A stretch of DNA of 64,000 nucleotides, taken from the NCBI RefSeq assembly GCF_964028195.1, contig NZ_OZ034750.1:1588266-1652265 (forward strand). Direction: 5' to 3'. The stretch is from Wolbachia endosymbiont (group A) of Pogonocherus hispidulus. Lineage in GTDB: Bacteria > Pseudomonadota > Alphaproteobacteria > Rickettsiales > Anaplasmataceae. The notes below the pieces were generated by a model. That model saw nothing but the letters and a program-made list of their open reading frames with translations. It did no database searches and had not been told where the DNA came from. A program made the translations under genes and the position numbers. Positions 47,095-56,789 of the stretch are shown piece after piece. Position 1 is the first letter of the stretch, and each line of letters opens with the position of its first letter.

Positions 47095-48693
47095 ATGTTT
47101 TTGAGAGTATTTAAAAATATATTCTTATTTTTAGTAAGCATATTATTCGTCTGTCCTATACTATCGTTAATATCGATTCTATTTACAGAATCAGCAAATT
47201 CTGGATGGGTAATCAGCACACTTTTCCCTGAATATATACTGAGTACGTTAATTTTGATGATAGGAGTGGGGGGGATATCCTTCATATTTGGAGTGATTCC
47301 AGCATGGCTCACCACATTTTTTTCATTTCCTGGAAGTAAAATTTTTGAGATTGCTTTGTTCTTTCCGATATCGATTCCTGGATATATAGTAGCGTTCGTC
47401 TATGTAAATACACTAGAATTTTCAGGTCCGGTGCAGAGCTCATTAAGAGACATTTTAGAGTGGAGCAAAGGTGACTATTGGTTTCCTGAAATAAAATCCC
47501 TAGGTGGTGGAATATTAGTAATGGGATTCAGCCTATATCCATACGTTTATATGTTAGTCCGCTCAAGTCTAAAGAATGTTAGTAACTCAGTCACTATTGC
47601 ATCAACACTTGGGTTCTCCTCATTGAAGAGCCTGTTTTCTGTCATCATACCCTCCATACGCCCATCGATTATAGCTGGGTTGTCCTTGGTACTAATGGAG
47701 GTAATTACGGATTTCGGCACACCACAGTTTCTTGCTATTGATACTTTCACGACAGGAATATATCGCACCTGGTTTTTACTGCATGACAAATATTCAACTA
47801 CTGTTTTGGCAGTTGCAGAATTGATTTTCGTTGCAACACTAATAGCTATCGAAAAAAAACTACAAAAAAAAGGAATATCTTACTCTTCAATCAACACTAA
47901 TGCAAATTATCACAACAAACGGAGTGTAAGTGGTGCTATACCGTTAATTTGCATTTATGTTATGTGTGCATTACCAATATTGATAGGTTTTATTTTGCCA
48001 ATGATTCCACTCATATATTGGAGCATAGAGAAGGGGTTTTTCATATATGAAGCAAGATTCTATAATATAATAGCAAATAGCATTAGTTTATCAGTTATTA
48101 CCGCACTAATCTCAATTAGCATTGCAATAATTATTGGATATACGGCGCGTAAAAATAAGGTAATCAATAATGTAGCACGTCTCATTTCTTTAGGCTACGC
48201 AATTCCAAGTGCAATTATCGCAATTAGTATAATAATATTTTTAAGCAAAATATCCTCTTTCATTACTCAATATGTTGTGGAAATTAGCTTGGTAGGAACT
48301 ATTGGCGCATTAGTTTACTCATATTTATTTCGTTTTTTTGCTATATCTTTCAAGGCGGTAGAATCAGGGCTCAAAAAAACACCAAATGAAATTGAGTGGA
48401 CTGCATATACCATGGGTCATGGGCCTATTTCCACATGTTTGAATGTTCATATCCCTCTCATCAAGAAAAGTATATTATCGGGATTTTTGCTCGTATTTAT
48501 GGATACTATCAAGGAGCTCACAGCAACACTCATTATAAGACCATTTAATTTTGAAACTATATCAACTAGAATATATGAACTTGTAAGCGATGAGCGCTAT
48601 AGAGAAGCTGCCCCATTTTCGTTGATAATAGTTATAATAGGCTTAATCTCTACAATAACCTTATTTACACTTGATGATAAGGATAAAAAATAA
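47095..48693 (+). CDS. fbpB: Iron(III) ABC transporter permease (FbpB/SfuB type)
   Basis: 532 residues of a fused permease with two homologous six-helix halves, as in SfuB/FbpB. Each half has the EAA-type loop that contacts the ATPase: ASTLGFSSLKSLFSVIIPSI and AYTMGHGPISTCLNVHIPLI. It transports ferric iron delivered by a periplasmic binding protein across the inner membrane. No ATPase (FbpC) or binding protein (FbpA) gene is adjacent, so the system is scattered. Starts with an ATG at 47095. Confidence 0.88.
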   Translation: MFLRVFKNIFLFLVSILFVCPILSLISILFTESANSGWVISTLFPEYILSTLILMIGVGGISFIFGVIPAWLTTFFSFPGSKIFEIALFFPISIPGYIVAFVYVNTLEFSGPVQSSLRDILEWSKGDYWFPEIKSLGGGILVMGFSLYPYVYMLVRSSLKNVSNSVTIASTLGFSSLKSLFSVIIPSIRPSIIAGLSLVLMEVITDFGTPQFLAIDTFTTGIYRTWFLLHDKYSTTVLAVAELIFVATLIAIEKKLQKKGISYSSINTNANYHNKRSVSGAIPLICIYVMCALPILIGFILPMIPLIYWSIEKGFFIYEARFYNIIANSISLSVITALISISIAIIIGYTARKNKVINNVARLISLGYAIPSAIIAISIIIFLSKISSFITQYVVEISLVGTIGALVYSYLFRFFAISFKAVESGLKKTPNEIEWTAYTMGHGPISTCLNVHIPLIKKSILSGFLLVFMDTIKELTATLIIRPFNFETISTRIYELVSDERYREAAPFSLIIVIIGLISTITLFTLDDKDKK

Positions 48694-48706
48694 ACTATTT
48701 TGATAG

Positions 48707-49108
48707 TTAATGGGGTCTAGTGTTGACGTATGGACTATCCAAAGAAAAGGGTGGCATCATAACCTCAAAAATTTTTATGCTTTCTTCATTCAGAAATTCA
48801 TACTTACCCTGCATTATTCCTGACGGTGCATTTAAGTATGCTCCACTTGTGTATTTGAATACCTCTCCAGATTTTATCACAGGTTGTTCTCCGATAACAC
48901 CAACTCCGGCAATTTCATTTATTTTTCCCTTATAATCTATTATTTGCCAATGACGACTTAATAATTGAATAGTTGATTGGCTTTTGTTTTTTATCTTAAC
49001 GTTATACATCCATACATAGCAATTTTCATAAGGAATGGATTGCTCTTCAATATAAATTGGTAAAACTGTAACTTCAACAAAGTTGGTAGTTAGTGTGTAC
49101 TCTATCAT
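48707..49108 (-). CDS. apaG: ApaG-domain protein
   Basis: 133 residues, a single ApaG/DUF525 beta-sandwich. It contains [24 protein letters not shown], the [21 protein letters not shown] run and the end segment [13 protein letters not shown], all typical. The biological role of ApaG is uncertain (linked to Mg2+/Co2+ and stress phenotypes). It converges on the iron permease gene and diverges from purK. Confidence 0.92.
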   Translation of the reverse strand: MIEYTLTTNFVEVTVLPIYIEEQSIPYENCYVWMYNVKIKNKSQSTIQLLSRHWQIIDYKGKINEIAGVGVIGEQPVIKSGEVFKYTSGAYLNAPSGIMQGKYEFLNEESIKIFEVMMPPFSLDSPYVNTRPH

Positions 49109-49204
49109 TATAGAATATTCATGATAAAAAGATAGTATTTTAATTATATACTTTTTTCATAGATTTTTCAAGTATACTTTAATTAGGAAATATCAATTTA
49201 TAGT

Positions 49205-50272
49205 ATGAATGAACCAGATGCGCTTAGCAAAAAAGTAATAGGAATAATAGGTGGTGGACAATTAGGTAAAATGGCTGCTATCGCTGCAACAAAACTTGGA
49301 CAAAAAACACATGTTTTTGCCAGTGCTAAGGACGATCCGGCTTGCTCTGTTGCTGATGATTTCACAATAGCAGATTTCTCTGATAAGAAAGCGCTTGAAT
49401 CTTTTGCACAGAGTGTGGATTTGGTCACTATTGAGTCTGAAAATATTCCATGTAGCACAATTGATATCAATGTAAATTTTTATCCGGGTAAAAAAGCGTT
49501 ACACATTGCGCAAAATAGGCTTAGAGAGAAAGATTTCATTAGAAGCTTGAGTATAAAAACTGCTGAATACAAAAGTATACAAAATTATAATGAGCTATTA
49601 GAAAGCAGTAGAGCTTTTGGCTATCCAACAAGGCTGAAAACAACAGAAATGGGTTACGATGGAAAAGGGCAATATGTGCTTGAGAATGATTCTGAAGTGA
49701 AGCAATTTGCTTCCTTTGATTGGAATACAGAGTACATTCTTGAAGCAAGTGTTGATTTACTGAAAGAGGTTTCAATAGTCGTTGCAAGAGATAAAAACGG
49801 TAAAGTAGCTTTTTTTCCTATAGCAGAAAATTACCACGTTGATGGAATACTTGATACTTCAACAGTGCCAGCTAAAATAGATAGCAAATTAACTCAAGAG
49901 GTACAACAAACTGCAAAGAAAATAGCAAATGCGCTTGATGTAATAGGAATTCTGGCTATTGAATTTTTTGTTACTAAAGATAACGAATTGTTAGTTAATG
50001 AACTAGCTCCCAGACCTCACAATTCTTGTCACTGGAGCTTGGATGCATGTAACGTTAGTCAATTTGAACAGCTAGTTAGGATAATATGCGGGCTACCTAT
50101 GCAGGAAGTAGTATTACGCTTTCCTTGTATGACGAAAAATATAATAGGTAACGATATATATGATTCTCATAAGTATTTGAGCAACGAAAAAGCTAGTTTA
50201 ACCATATATGGGAAAAAAGAGGTTAGAGATAAGCGTAAAATGGGACATGTCAATATAGATTTAAGTTATTGA
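49205..50272 (+). CDS. purK: N5-carboxyaminoimidazole ribonucleotide synthase
   Basis: 355 residues. The N-terminal nucleotide motif IGIIGGGQLGKMAAIAA and ATP-grasp segments KTTEMGYDGKGQ, ILEASVDLLKEVSIV and NELAPRPHNSCHWSLDAC identify PurK. It carboxylates AIR in de novo purine synthesis. The last seven bases overlap the end of asd, which runs the other way. Other purine genes in this window are purQ, purC and purM. Confidence 0.95.
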   Translation: MNEPDALSKKVIGIIGGGQLGKMAAIAATKLGQKTHVFASAKDDPACSVADDFTIADFSDKKALESFAQSVDLVTIESENIPCSTIDINVNFYPGKKALHIAQNRLREKDFIRSLSIKTAEYKSIQNYNELLESSRAFGYPTRLKTTEMGYDGKGQYVLENDSEVKQFASFDWNTEYILEASVDLLKEVSIVVARDKNGKVAFFPIAENYHVDGILDTSTVPAKIDSKLTQEVQQTAKKIANALDVIGILAIEFFVTKDNELLVNELAPRPHNSCHWSLDACNVSQFEQLVRIICGLPMQEVVLRFPCMTKNIIGNDIYDSHKYLSNEKASLTIYGKKEVRDKRKMGHVNIDLSY

Positions 50273-51285
50273 GTCTCTCTTATTAGAATCTCAAGAATCT
50301 GCACTATATTTAATGCTGCGCCTTTGCGCAGGTTATCAGCCACTATCCACATATTTAATCCGTGCTCAACAGTATTGTCTCTTCTAATACGCGATACATA
50401 TACAGCATTCTCCTGTACAACATCAATTTGAGTTACGTATTCACTGTCTTCACGCCTGTTGTACACTAAAACTCCACTATCTTCGGCTTCACTTAGCATT
50501 TCACGAGCTTGTTCTTCAGTGATATGTTGATCAAATTCTACATTTACTGCCATAGCGTGACCGATAAAGACAGGTACCCTTACACAAGTTGCAGTAACTT
50601 TTATATCTTCCTCTAAAATTTTTTTTGTCTCCTCTTGCATTTTCCATTCTTCTTCTGTAGAACCATTTTCCATGAATTCCCCTATATGGGGAATGCAATT
50701 AAACGCTATTTGCTTAGGGAATATCTCAGGCTTTTTAGTCTCATTCATGAAGATTTTTTTTGTCTGATTATAAAGTTCATCCATTGCTGCTTTACCTGCA
50801 CCAGAAGTTGATTGATAAGTTGAAGCAACGATTCTCTTTATTTTTGCTTTCTGGTGTAATAGATGTAGTACTAGCAGCATCTGTATTGTAGTACAGTTTG
50901 GGTTGGATATTATGTTGTGGTTTTTATATTCCATAATTTTTTCTTTATTAATCTCTGGAATAATGAGTGGCACACCTTCTTTCATTCTAAAATGGGAAGT
51001 GTTATCTATTACGATGCACCCAGCCTCAATTGCAGTCGGTACGTGTTTCTCAGAAACATGAGATCCGGCACAGAAAATGGCTACATTAGTTCCAACGAAG
51101 TCATAATCCTCAAGGCATAAAACTGTTAACTCTTTGTCACCAAAACTCACCTTCTTCCCTTCTGATTTTTTCGATGCAAGTGCAATAACAGAATCTATTG
51201 CCTCATCTTGAAACTCAGCAAGCGTGCTTAACACCTCACGCCCTACTCTTCCGGTTGCTCCAATAACAGCAATTTTGTATCCCAT
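50266..51285 (-). CDS. asd: Aspartate-semialdehyde dehydrogenase
   Basis: 339 residues. NADP-binding AVIGATGRVGREVL at the start, the active-site Cys in ISNPNCTTIQML and the substrate-binding region AFNCIPHIGEF. It converts aspartyl phosphate to aspartate semialdehyde, the substrate of DapA (35891-36838). Together they feed diaminopimelate for lipid II. Its 3' end overlaps purK by seven bases in a tail-to-tail arrangement. Confidence 0.96.
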   Translation of the reverse strand: MGYKIAVIGATGRVGREVLSTLAEFQDEAIDSVIALASKKSEGKKVSFGDKELTVLCLEDYDFVGTNVAIFCAGSHVSEKHVPTAIEAGCIVIDNTSHFRMKEGVPLIIPEINKEKIMEYKNHNIISNPNCTTIQMLLVLHLLHQKAKIKRIVASTYQSTSGAGKAAMDELYNQTKKIFMNETKKPEIFPKQIAFNCIPHIGEFMENGSTEEEWKMQEETKKILEEDIKVTATCVRVPVFIGHAMAVNVEFDQHITEEQAREMLSEAEDSGVLVYNRREDSEYVTQIDVVQENAVYVSRIRRDNTVEHGLNMWIVADNLRKGAALNIVQILEILIRETQ

Positions 51286-51425
51286 ATAGATGAACCTCTA
51301 ACTTTAAAATTATATTATATTTTCACTGACAAAATTTACAATTGTTTTAATATTTTTACCTTGCAATTAATTGTAATTTAGCTATTATTATGCAATATTA
51401 GTAATATTACATAATAAAGTGAAAG

Positions 51426-51878
51426 ATGAATAAAGAATACGATGAAACTAAGGTTAAACTTGCAATGTCTACACCTCAAGGGCCTGAAAGAATCTATGGA
51501 TTAAAGGCTCAAAATGTTCTTTCGAAAAAAAGAAAGCCTGCAATAAATTTTGATGATAAAAAGTATGGTGTAAAAAACCCTAAAATAGACCAACAGTTCC
51601 TAAACAAAAGACAAGAATCTTCAAAGCTAAGAGATTTCTTAAGATCAATACCAATAATAGGGAGATTTTTAGCAAGGATTTTCACACCTGAAAAAATAGA
51701 AATCATCAGTAACCCTATATATGACAACATGGAAGCATATGAAAAATCGCAAGCAGGTCACTCCAGTAAGATAAAAGATGAGACTAGTGTAGATGATGAA
51801 CGCGCAAAAGAAGTAGATAGTAAACTTGAGAAGGGTAATGTTGAACAAGTGGACAACAAGAAAAGTCGTGGTTCATAA
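51426..51878 (+). CDS. Small charged protein with an NPIYDN motif
   Basis: 150 residues, unrecognised. Mostly polar with many Lys and Glu. A short helix around 70-85 (LRDFLRSIPIIGRFLARIF) is amphipathic, then ISNPIYDNMEAYEKS places Tyr at about residue 100 in a motif much like the EPIY(E/Q)N sites of the 19978 protein. No signal peptide. The shared tyrosine motif suggests, but does not show, that it is another host-directed protein. Preceded by AAAGTGAAAG close to the ATG. Confidence 0.6.
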   Translation: MNKEYDETKVKLAMSTPQGPERIYGLKAQNVLSKKRKPAINFDDKKYGVKNPKIDQQFLNKRQESSKLRDFLRSIPIIGRFLARIFTPEKIEIISNPIYDNMEAYEKSQAGHSSKIKDETSVDDERAKEVDSKLEKGNVEQVDNKKSRGS

Positions 51879-51918
51879 ATATCAATCATTTAAAAATTAT
51901 CTCTAGCTATAACATTTG

Positions 51919-53193
51919 CTATACAGAAACTCTGCGATACCAAAATAAATAAAGAGGTATGCCACTTGCGGTGAATAAGCTTGCGATCAGCAAGGTATTC
52001 ACAGAAGTTTCAAATATTACCCAGCAGCAAAAGGTTGTTGCTATACTGCCAATTAAAAGCTTGTAATAATTTCTCTCCTTTATAATAACCTTGAGAAAAG
52101 CAAGGCTGCATGCAAGGTAAACAAATAAAAATGAAACTACAGAAAAGTCGATAATTGATGTGATCTGCTTAGCAAAATTGTTGCTTGAAGTAAGAATTAG
52201 TAAAATTGAAGTGCCAACAGAGCTAATTATTATGCCCCAGAAAGGAGAACCGTGCTTGTTTCTTTTAGCAAAGAACTGTGGCATCAGTTTATCTTCTGCA
52301 AGGCCAAGGGCCACTTGTCCACTAGCTAGTACCCAAGCATTTAAACTGCCAACACAAACAATAAAAGCAACAATAGAAATGATCAAATGCCAATTACCTG
52401 GAAACATAATTTTTATTGCGTCAACATACGGCGCTTTTGAATTAACTAGATCATTGCCGTTTATCAATCCCATGATTGAAAGGCTATTAATGAAATATAT
52501 AACTGCAACAGAGATTGTGCCAAGTACTATGGCTCTTGGTATAGTCTTTGCTGGATCATTGACTGATCCTGCAGGTGTTGTTGCTGATTCAAGTCCAATA
52601 AAACACCATAGAGTGAGTAGTGTAGAGCGAGCAAGGACTTGAGACATCGTGAGGCTTGATATTTCCTCACTTATGATAAAATTATTCCTATCAAAGAAAA
52701 ACAACGCTGTTACTGGTATAGCAAGCAGTGCGGTAATTTTGACAGTCATCAATAAAAGCTCAACACATCCAGCAGTAGTGACACCTCTTAAATTTATTAG
52801 TGTAATGATCGTAAATAATAGTATTTCTAAAAATAAGCGTATATTTTGAATATCTCCATGAAAAAGCGAAGTAAGATAGCCAGTACTTGCAACGATTACT
52901 GCTGTCGTGCTAACCCATGAAATCACCCAATATGTCCAACCAACAAAGAAAGCTGCAGCAGGGCCAAAAGCATGCTTTACATAAACGTGAGGGCCACCCG
53001 TTTCTGGAAATTTTGCACAGAGTAAGGCAAAAACCAAAGCAAGAGATATAGCACCAAGCCCTGATATTATCCAGCTTATAAGGCTATAAGCGCCATATGG
53101 AGCAAGGCTAATTGGAAGCATAAAAATTCCAGAGCCAATTTGGCTACTAATCACTAAGGCAAAAATAGCCCAAAAACCTATTTTGTTTGACAC
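51919..53193 (-). CDS. APC-superfamily amino acid permease
   Basis: 424 residues with about twelve membrane helices. The first helix has ISSQIGSGIFMLPISLAPYG, the unwound GSGIF segment that binds the substrate amino group; helix 6 has LWCFIGLESATTPAG. This resembles AdiC/PotE-type amino acid/polyamine antiporters. For a host-dependent cell this is an inner-membrane route for host amino acids. Substrate cannot be assigned. It converges on the small NPIYDN protein gene. Confidence 0.9.
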   Translation of the reverse strand: MSNKIGFWAIFALVISSQIGSGIFMLPISLAPYGAYSLISWIISGLGAISLALVFALLCAKFPETGGPHVYVKHAFGPAAAFFVGWTYWVISWVSTTAVIVASTGYLTSLFHGDIQNIRLFLEILLFTIITLINLRGVTTAGCVELLLMTVKITALLAIPVTALFFFDRNNFIISEEISSLTMSQVLARSTLLTLWCFIGLESATTPAGSVNDPAKTIPRAIVLGTISVAVIYFINSLSIMGLINGNDLVNSKAPYVDAIKIMFPGNWHLIISIVAFIVCVGSLNAWVLASGQVALGLAEDKLMPQFFAKRNKHGSPFWGIIISSVGTSILLILTSSNNFAKQITSIIDFSVVSFLFVYLACSLAFLKVIIKERNYYKLLIGSIATTFCCWVIFETSVNTLLIASLFTASGIPLYLFWYRRVSV

Positions 53194-53328
53194 AATAATT
53201 TTTATCTGAATAGATTAACAATATACCCTAAACTCAGAAATTTCAATTGATCTTTTAACATAAAAACTTGCATTTTTTTCAATTTATTTCTAAAATAGAT
53301 TATATTAACAAATTATTAAGTGAAGGTT

Positions 53329-54707
53329 ATGAATCCGAGGTTAAAAATATTTTTGGTTGTTTGTGGGTATATTTTACTATTTGTTTCCGCTATTGGAGCA
53401 TTTATTGGAGCATTGTTTTTATCTGAATATTTACTTGATATCTTTATTAATGCGCTTTATGCATTCCTTCTTGCAAAAACCTCAAGTGAGGTATTAGCCG
53501 CTTTTGGAACAATTGCAATTTTTCTTGCTGCCTGTGTTGCATGCTATGGCATACATAAGCTTTGTTCTATTTTTACAGAAAAAATTACAGGCAGCTATCA
53601 ATCTTTCAAAAATGAAAACAGTGATGATAGCATTTTTTCTGAAGTATATAATGACCCAACAATAGGATTAAAAGATAAAATTTTGTTTTTCTCTATATAT
53701 TTGATATATTGCATTCAATTACCATTTTTGTACTGTGCATCGAAAATATCTGCCCTTAATCGGTGGCTGCTACTGAACAGTGACGGAAGGATACCAGGTA
53801 TTAACATATTTCTTGTGCTTATAAATGCTGTATTATTAATCCCAGTGGCACTTCTTGAAAAGCAGCTAAGCTTTTTGTTTAATGTAAGTGATGTGGGCAC
53901 TAGTAGTCAGAGTGTTCACACGAATAGTTTTGAACATAGTATTCTCCAATGCGCTCAAGAGTTAAAACAGAAATTTGGAGCTCAACCAAATATACTCAAT
54001 AAAGAGTTTGAAGACTACATAAATAATTCAGATGAGCTTACAACTCAACAAAAAGAGCAATTAAAACTTTATCTTAACTTTAATGGTTCCAACGGAGCAG
54101 CTTATAGAGAATCAAAAACTAGCCTTACTCTCACACAAGCTGCAAATTTAGTTTTGACTGCAGCTAAGGATCAAAAGTTAGATACAGATTTTCTAAAGTG
54201 CATGTTACTGATGCGTTTAAAAGAAGGAAATGGTGCATTCACCTTGGAATGTTTAATCGTATTATTTATTCACTTAGTTGTCTTGAAGCTAAAAATAACT
54301 TTACAGTTGAGGTAAACGCTCAAGTGTACGAAAGAATGCCAAGCATTACAGAAGAGTTTCTTGCGCATTGTGAAAGTAAAAGGCTAAAGGTTTTAAAAGA
54401 CAACTTTGATAATTTCTATTCTGAAAATGATATGGATCTTGGAGTAAAAGGTAGTATAGAAAAGTTAATAGGAGAGGCAAAACAATTTGTCTTTAATAAG
54501 CTGTATGTAGATTATTATGGTAGGTATGGTCAAGAAGTTGGAAGGGGTCCTATAAAACAGAAATTAAGAGAGTTAATCACAGATGATGATATAAAGGAAG
54601 CAGTAAGTGCTGTGATAGATGATATAGCAATTCCTCCAGAGCCACCTACCTGCTTAGAAAAAGTAAAAGCATTTTTTGGAGGTCATGCAAGGTCTCCTGC
54701 TACTTAG
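53329..54707 (+). pseudogene. Frameshifted gene for a multi-helix membrane protein
   Basis: Two overlapping frames make one protein. The first (53329 or a GTG at 53320, to 54315) has several hydrophobic helices (for example FLVVCGYILLFVSAIGAFIGALF) and a polar domain that makes sense to about 54236 (LKEGNG). The second frame carries on from about 54250 (GMFNRIIYSLSCLEAK) to 54707 with a continuous acidic helical domain. The shift lies between 54236 and 54252. The combined length would be about 460 residues. No named family is recognised. It could be a decaying gene or a sequencing error. Confidence 0.65.
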
Positions 54708-55180
54708 TGGTTTGATTCGTGCTATAGCAGAAATTTTTTTTTACTTTAACTAAAAAAATTACTTCCGCATACTTGAAACCTCATTATAATGACAATTAGA
54801 GATATTTCTCGAGCTCAAAATTTGTCTCCGTCTGCAGACTTTTCATCTAAATTTCAGTTAAAAATGTGGCGTATCTTCTTCAGCGTGTATACATATACTT
54901 AATCTCTGCCCAATGTACGTTGCATTTTTTCTGAATCTTGTTCATATGGGGGATTTTATGCCTAAAATTCCAGACACTTGACTTTAGCTAAAAACCATCT
55001 GGCGCCTATGGTTTTTTATAGTTTTGTCTTCCCTTTTCTGAATGGTTTGCAAGCTGCTGTAGCTAACCCAAGAAAGGTTTCCCTACGTCATATCAACTAT
55101 ATTTTTTTTAAATTTTTTAAATTTAGTTTTATTACAACTCTTGTTTATAATTTTGTATTTTTATTCAATTAGAAAATGCA
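54708..55180. other. Gene-free region with one strong hairpin
   Basis: About 470 bases without a supportable gene. It contains a hairpin at 54990-55016 and the TAGCTAACCCAAGAAAGGTT element near 55061 that also occurs at 41020 and (inverted) 47030. The rest is AT-rich and unrecognised; it may be eroded coding DNA. Confidence 0.5.
54990..55016. terminator. Terminator-like hairpin
   Basis: AAAAACCAT (54990-54998) pairs with ATGGTTTTT (55008-55016) around CTGGCGCCT, with T's on either strand. It is about 280 bases from the nearest recognised gene, so what it terminates is unclear. Confidence 0.45.
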
Positions 55181-55189
55181 TTTTTGACA

Positions 55190-55673
55190 ATAAACACCCT
55201 AATTTATCATAGAAAAATTTTATATCAAACAACAGATTTGGACTTTGCAGCAGCCATTGCAGCCGTTAGTACGAACATTGCTTCTACCGCCTGTTATTCT
55301 TCGATAACCAATAGCTTTTCCACTTTCTTTTGGATGCGCCAGCAAGACTTGCTACTTCTTTTCTGTTTAAGTAGCCAAGCTCTGGCATCAGACACACAAA
55401 ATCTTGAGATAACTTTGCCTGGTACTGTTCTCAGAATTTTTTGGCGCTTCTGTAACTCTAGATCTTTATCTAAGAAAATGCGATAAACCAATTCCCTGTG
55501 TTTTCTAAAGTCACTAAAGAATTAGGTAAGATATCTGAAAACTTTTTAAACAATTGTTGCTAACCAGAAGCATTATTATCAAATTCGACAACACTCTTCT
55601 GTGTGTGAACCGCAACAACATTTTTAAATTTTCCGATGTCAATACCAATAAAGTTTTGATAAGATGTAACCAT
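55190..55673 (-). pseudogene. Degraded IS110-family transposase
   Basis: On the minus strand from the ATG at 55673 the frame reads SYQNFIGIDIGKFKNVVAVH, then breaks at a stop. After an internal deletion and frameshifts, C-terminal pieces appear: CLMPELGYLNRKEVASLAG and a VLTAAMAAAKSKSVV-like end. The first piece has the DEDD Asp in GIDIGKFKN. This is a different IS110 lineage from the intact one at 21534. DNA beyond the start (55674 to about 55830) is GC-richer and looks like the non-coding left end. Confidence 0.8.
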
Positions 55674-55835
55674 ATTAATAACCTCGATAGTTTATTGATT
55701 TAAGATTGTAAACGGGTGCATACATATGTCCCATGCAACTATTCAAACGTATCGAGGGCTAGTGTACCTTGATATAAACGGTTGCCAACGCCGCGTCGGT
55801 CGCACACGCCCGCTATTCCTATAGTGAGTAGAGTT
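55674..55835 (-). mobile_element. Non-coding left end of the degraded IS110 element
   Basis: Upstream of the transposase remnant lies a GC-richer segment with short complementary runs (for example GGTTGCCAACGCCGCGTCGG). In classical IS110 elements the guide RNA is encoded upstream of the transposase, so this is its likely place. Boundary is approximate. Confidence 0.4.
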
Positions 55836-55875
55836 ATCTTCCCTCTTGTTTCTTTTATAACATATTTTTAACTTA

Positions 55876-56008
55876 CAACTGCCGCGGTATCTCTAGATCC
55901 CGCTAACAAGTAGCGGGATGACGAGATACCACCGCGAACCGTCATACCGCCGCGGCGCTAACACATAGCGGAATGACGAATTACTTGACCTTTACAGGGA
56001 TGACGGTT
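55876..56008. repeat. Tandem CCGTCAT/CCGCGG palindromic repeats
   Basis: CCGCGGTATCTCTAGATCCC, CGCTAACAAGTAGCGGGATG and a further CCGTCATACCGCCGCGGCGC unit in tandem. Same family as 27282 and 35170. Confidence 0.85.
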
Positions 56009-56024
56009 GTCGTTTAGCCATAAA

Positions 56025-56492
56025 CATTAAGAAATTTACCAAATAAAAAAAAAGGCAAAAGAAGCCCCGTGGTGGTTGGCTATTTACTATGTACTAAAAT
56101 ATCGGCGTTTTTTTTATTCTAAAACGCTTGATTAAGAGCGATTTAGCTGCTTTTAACTTGCAACTAACCTACACCGCAAGTGTTTAAGAAATTTACTAAG
56201 CAGGAAAAAAGGCAAAGAAAACCCAGAGTAGCTAGTATTCAAATTCTCCCTTGTCAATTTGACGTTTTTTGCTGTCTTAAACGCTTTGTAAGCGCGTTTC
56301 GGCTTATATAGGTAAAAACCTAGAAATTTTTAAAGACATGCGATGCACGTAGTGCGAAAAATTAAACATGAGACGCCAAATACCCTAAGTTTTTTGTCAT
56401 TAACCTGCACAGATTGCGAAGATAAATAAATAGCTTCAGTTTCATGATAAGGGGGCTGGCGGAGTTTGTCAAGTAAGTTTTTTCGTTTCTAA
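56025..56492 (+). repeat. ~460-bp interspersed repeat with conserved hairpins, copy 3
   Basis: Direct-orientation copy of the repeat at 2127-2580. Hairpins preserved: TAAGC-GCGTTTCG-GCTTA, TAGGT-AAAA-ACCTA, GCAC-GTA-GTGC. The last of these has a changed loop base, the second a compensated pair relative to copy 1. It lies directly downstream of the GNAT fragment, whose 3' end it may have replaced. Confidence 0.85.
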
Positions 56493-56563
56493 CGGTTGTT
56501 GCCAAAAACTATACAAGAAGTCTAATGAGTTAACTTCCATATATCCTGAGTAGTTCTTGTGCA

Positions 56564-56770
56564 TTAGCTTTGATTAGGATAGGGAAAATCTAAACTGAGA
56601 AGTCCGATATAGTTTCCATCAATTTTTGCAGCTAAATTTTCGCAAGAACAAACACCCACAGCATAATGCTTATTACACTCTGGCAAACCAAAATACTCTG
56701 ATAAATCAGCTGTAATCTTGCAGCATAAATTTTCTGCAATATCAGGAGATATTTGTTCAATTTCGACCAT
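56564..56770 (-). pseudogene. N-terminal fragment of a GNAT-like acetyltransferase
   Basis: 68 codons: VEIEQISPDIAENLCCKI at the start and CENLAAKIDGNYIGLLSLDF near the end, which resembles the beta-strand core leading into GNAT motif A. The acetyl-CoA-binding loop and everything after it are missing; the frame stops after PYPNQS, about 70 bases before the ~460-bp repeat. I infer a truncated gene. It follows purQ on the same strand by 19 bases and may still be transcribed. Confidence 0.5.
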
Positions 56771-56789
56771 AAACCCCTACCAATAAATT

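Noticed and set aside
52160..52642. 160-codon frame antisense to the amino acid permease
   Set aside because: Shadow of a clear membrane transporter; the hydrophobic pattern is complementary and no family is seen.
54978..55486. Short frames on the plus strand (54978-55172, 55184-55486)
   Set aside because: The second is antisense to the IS110 remnant; the first has no recognisable features and includes a repeat element.
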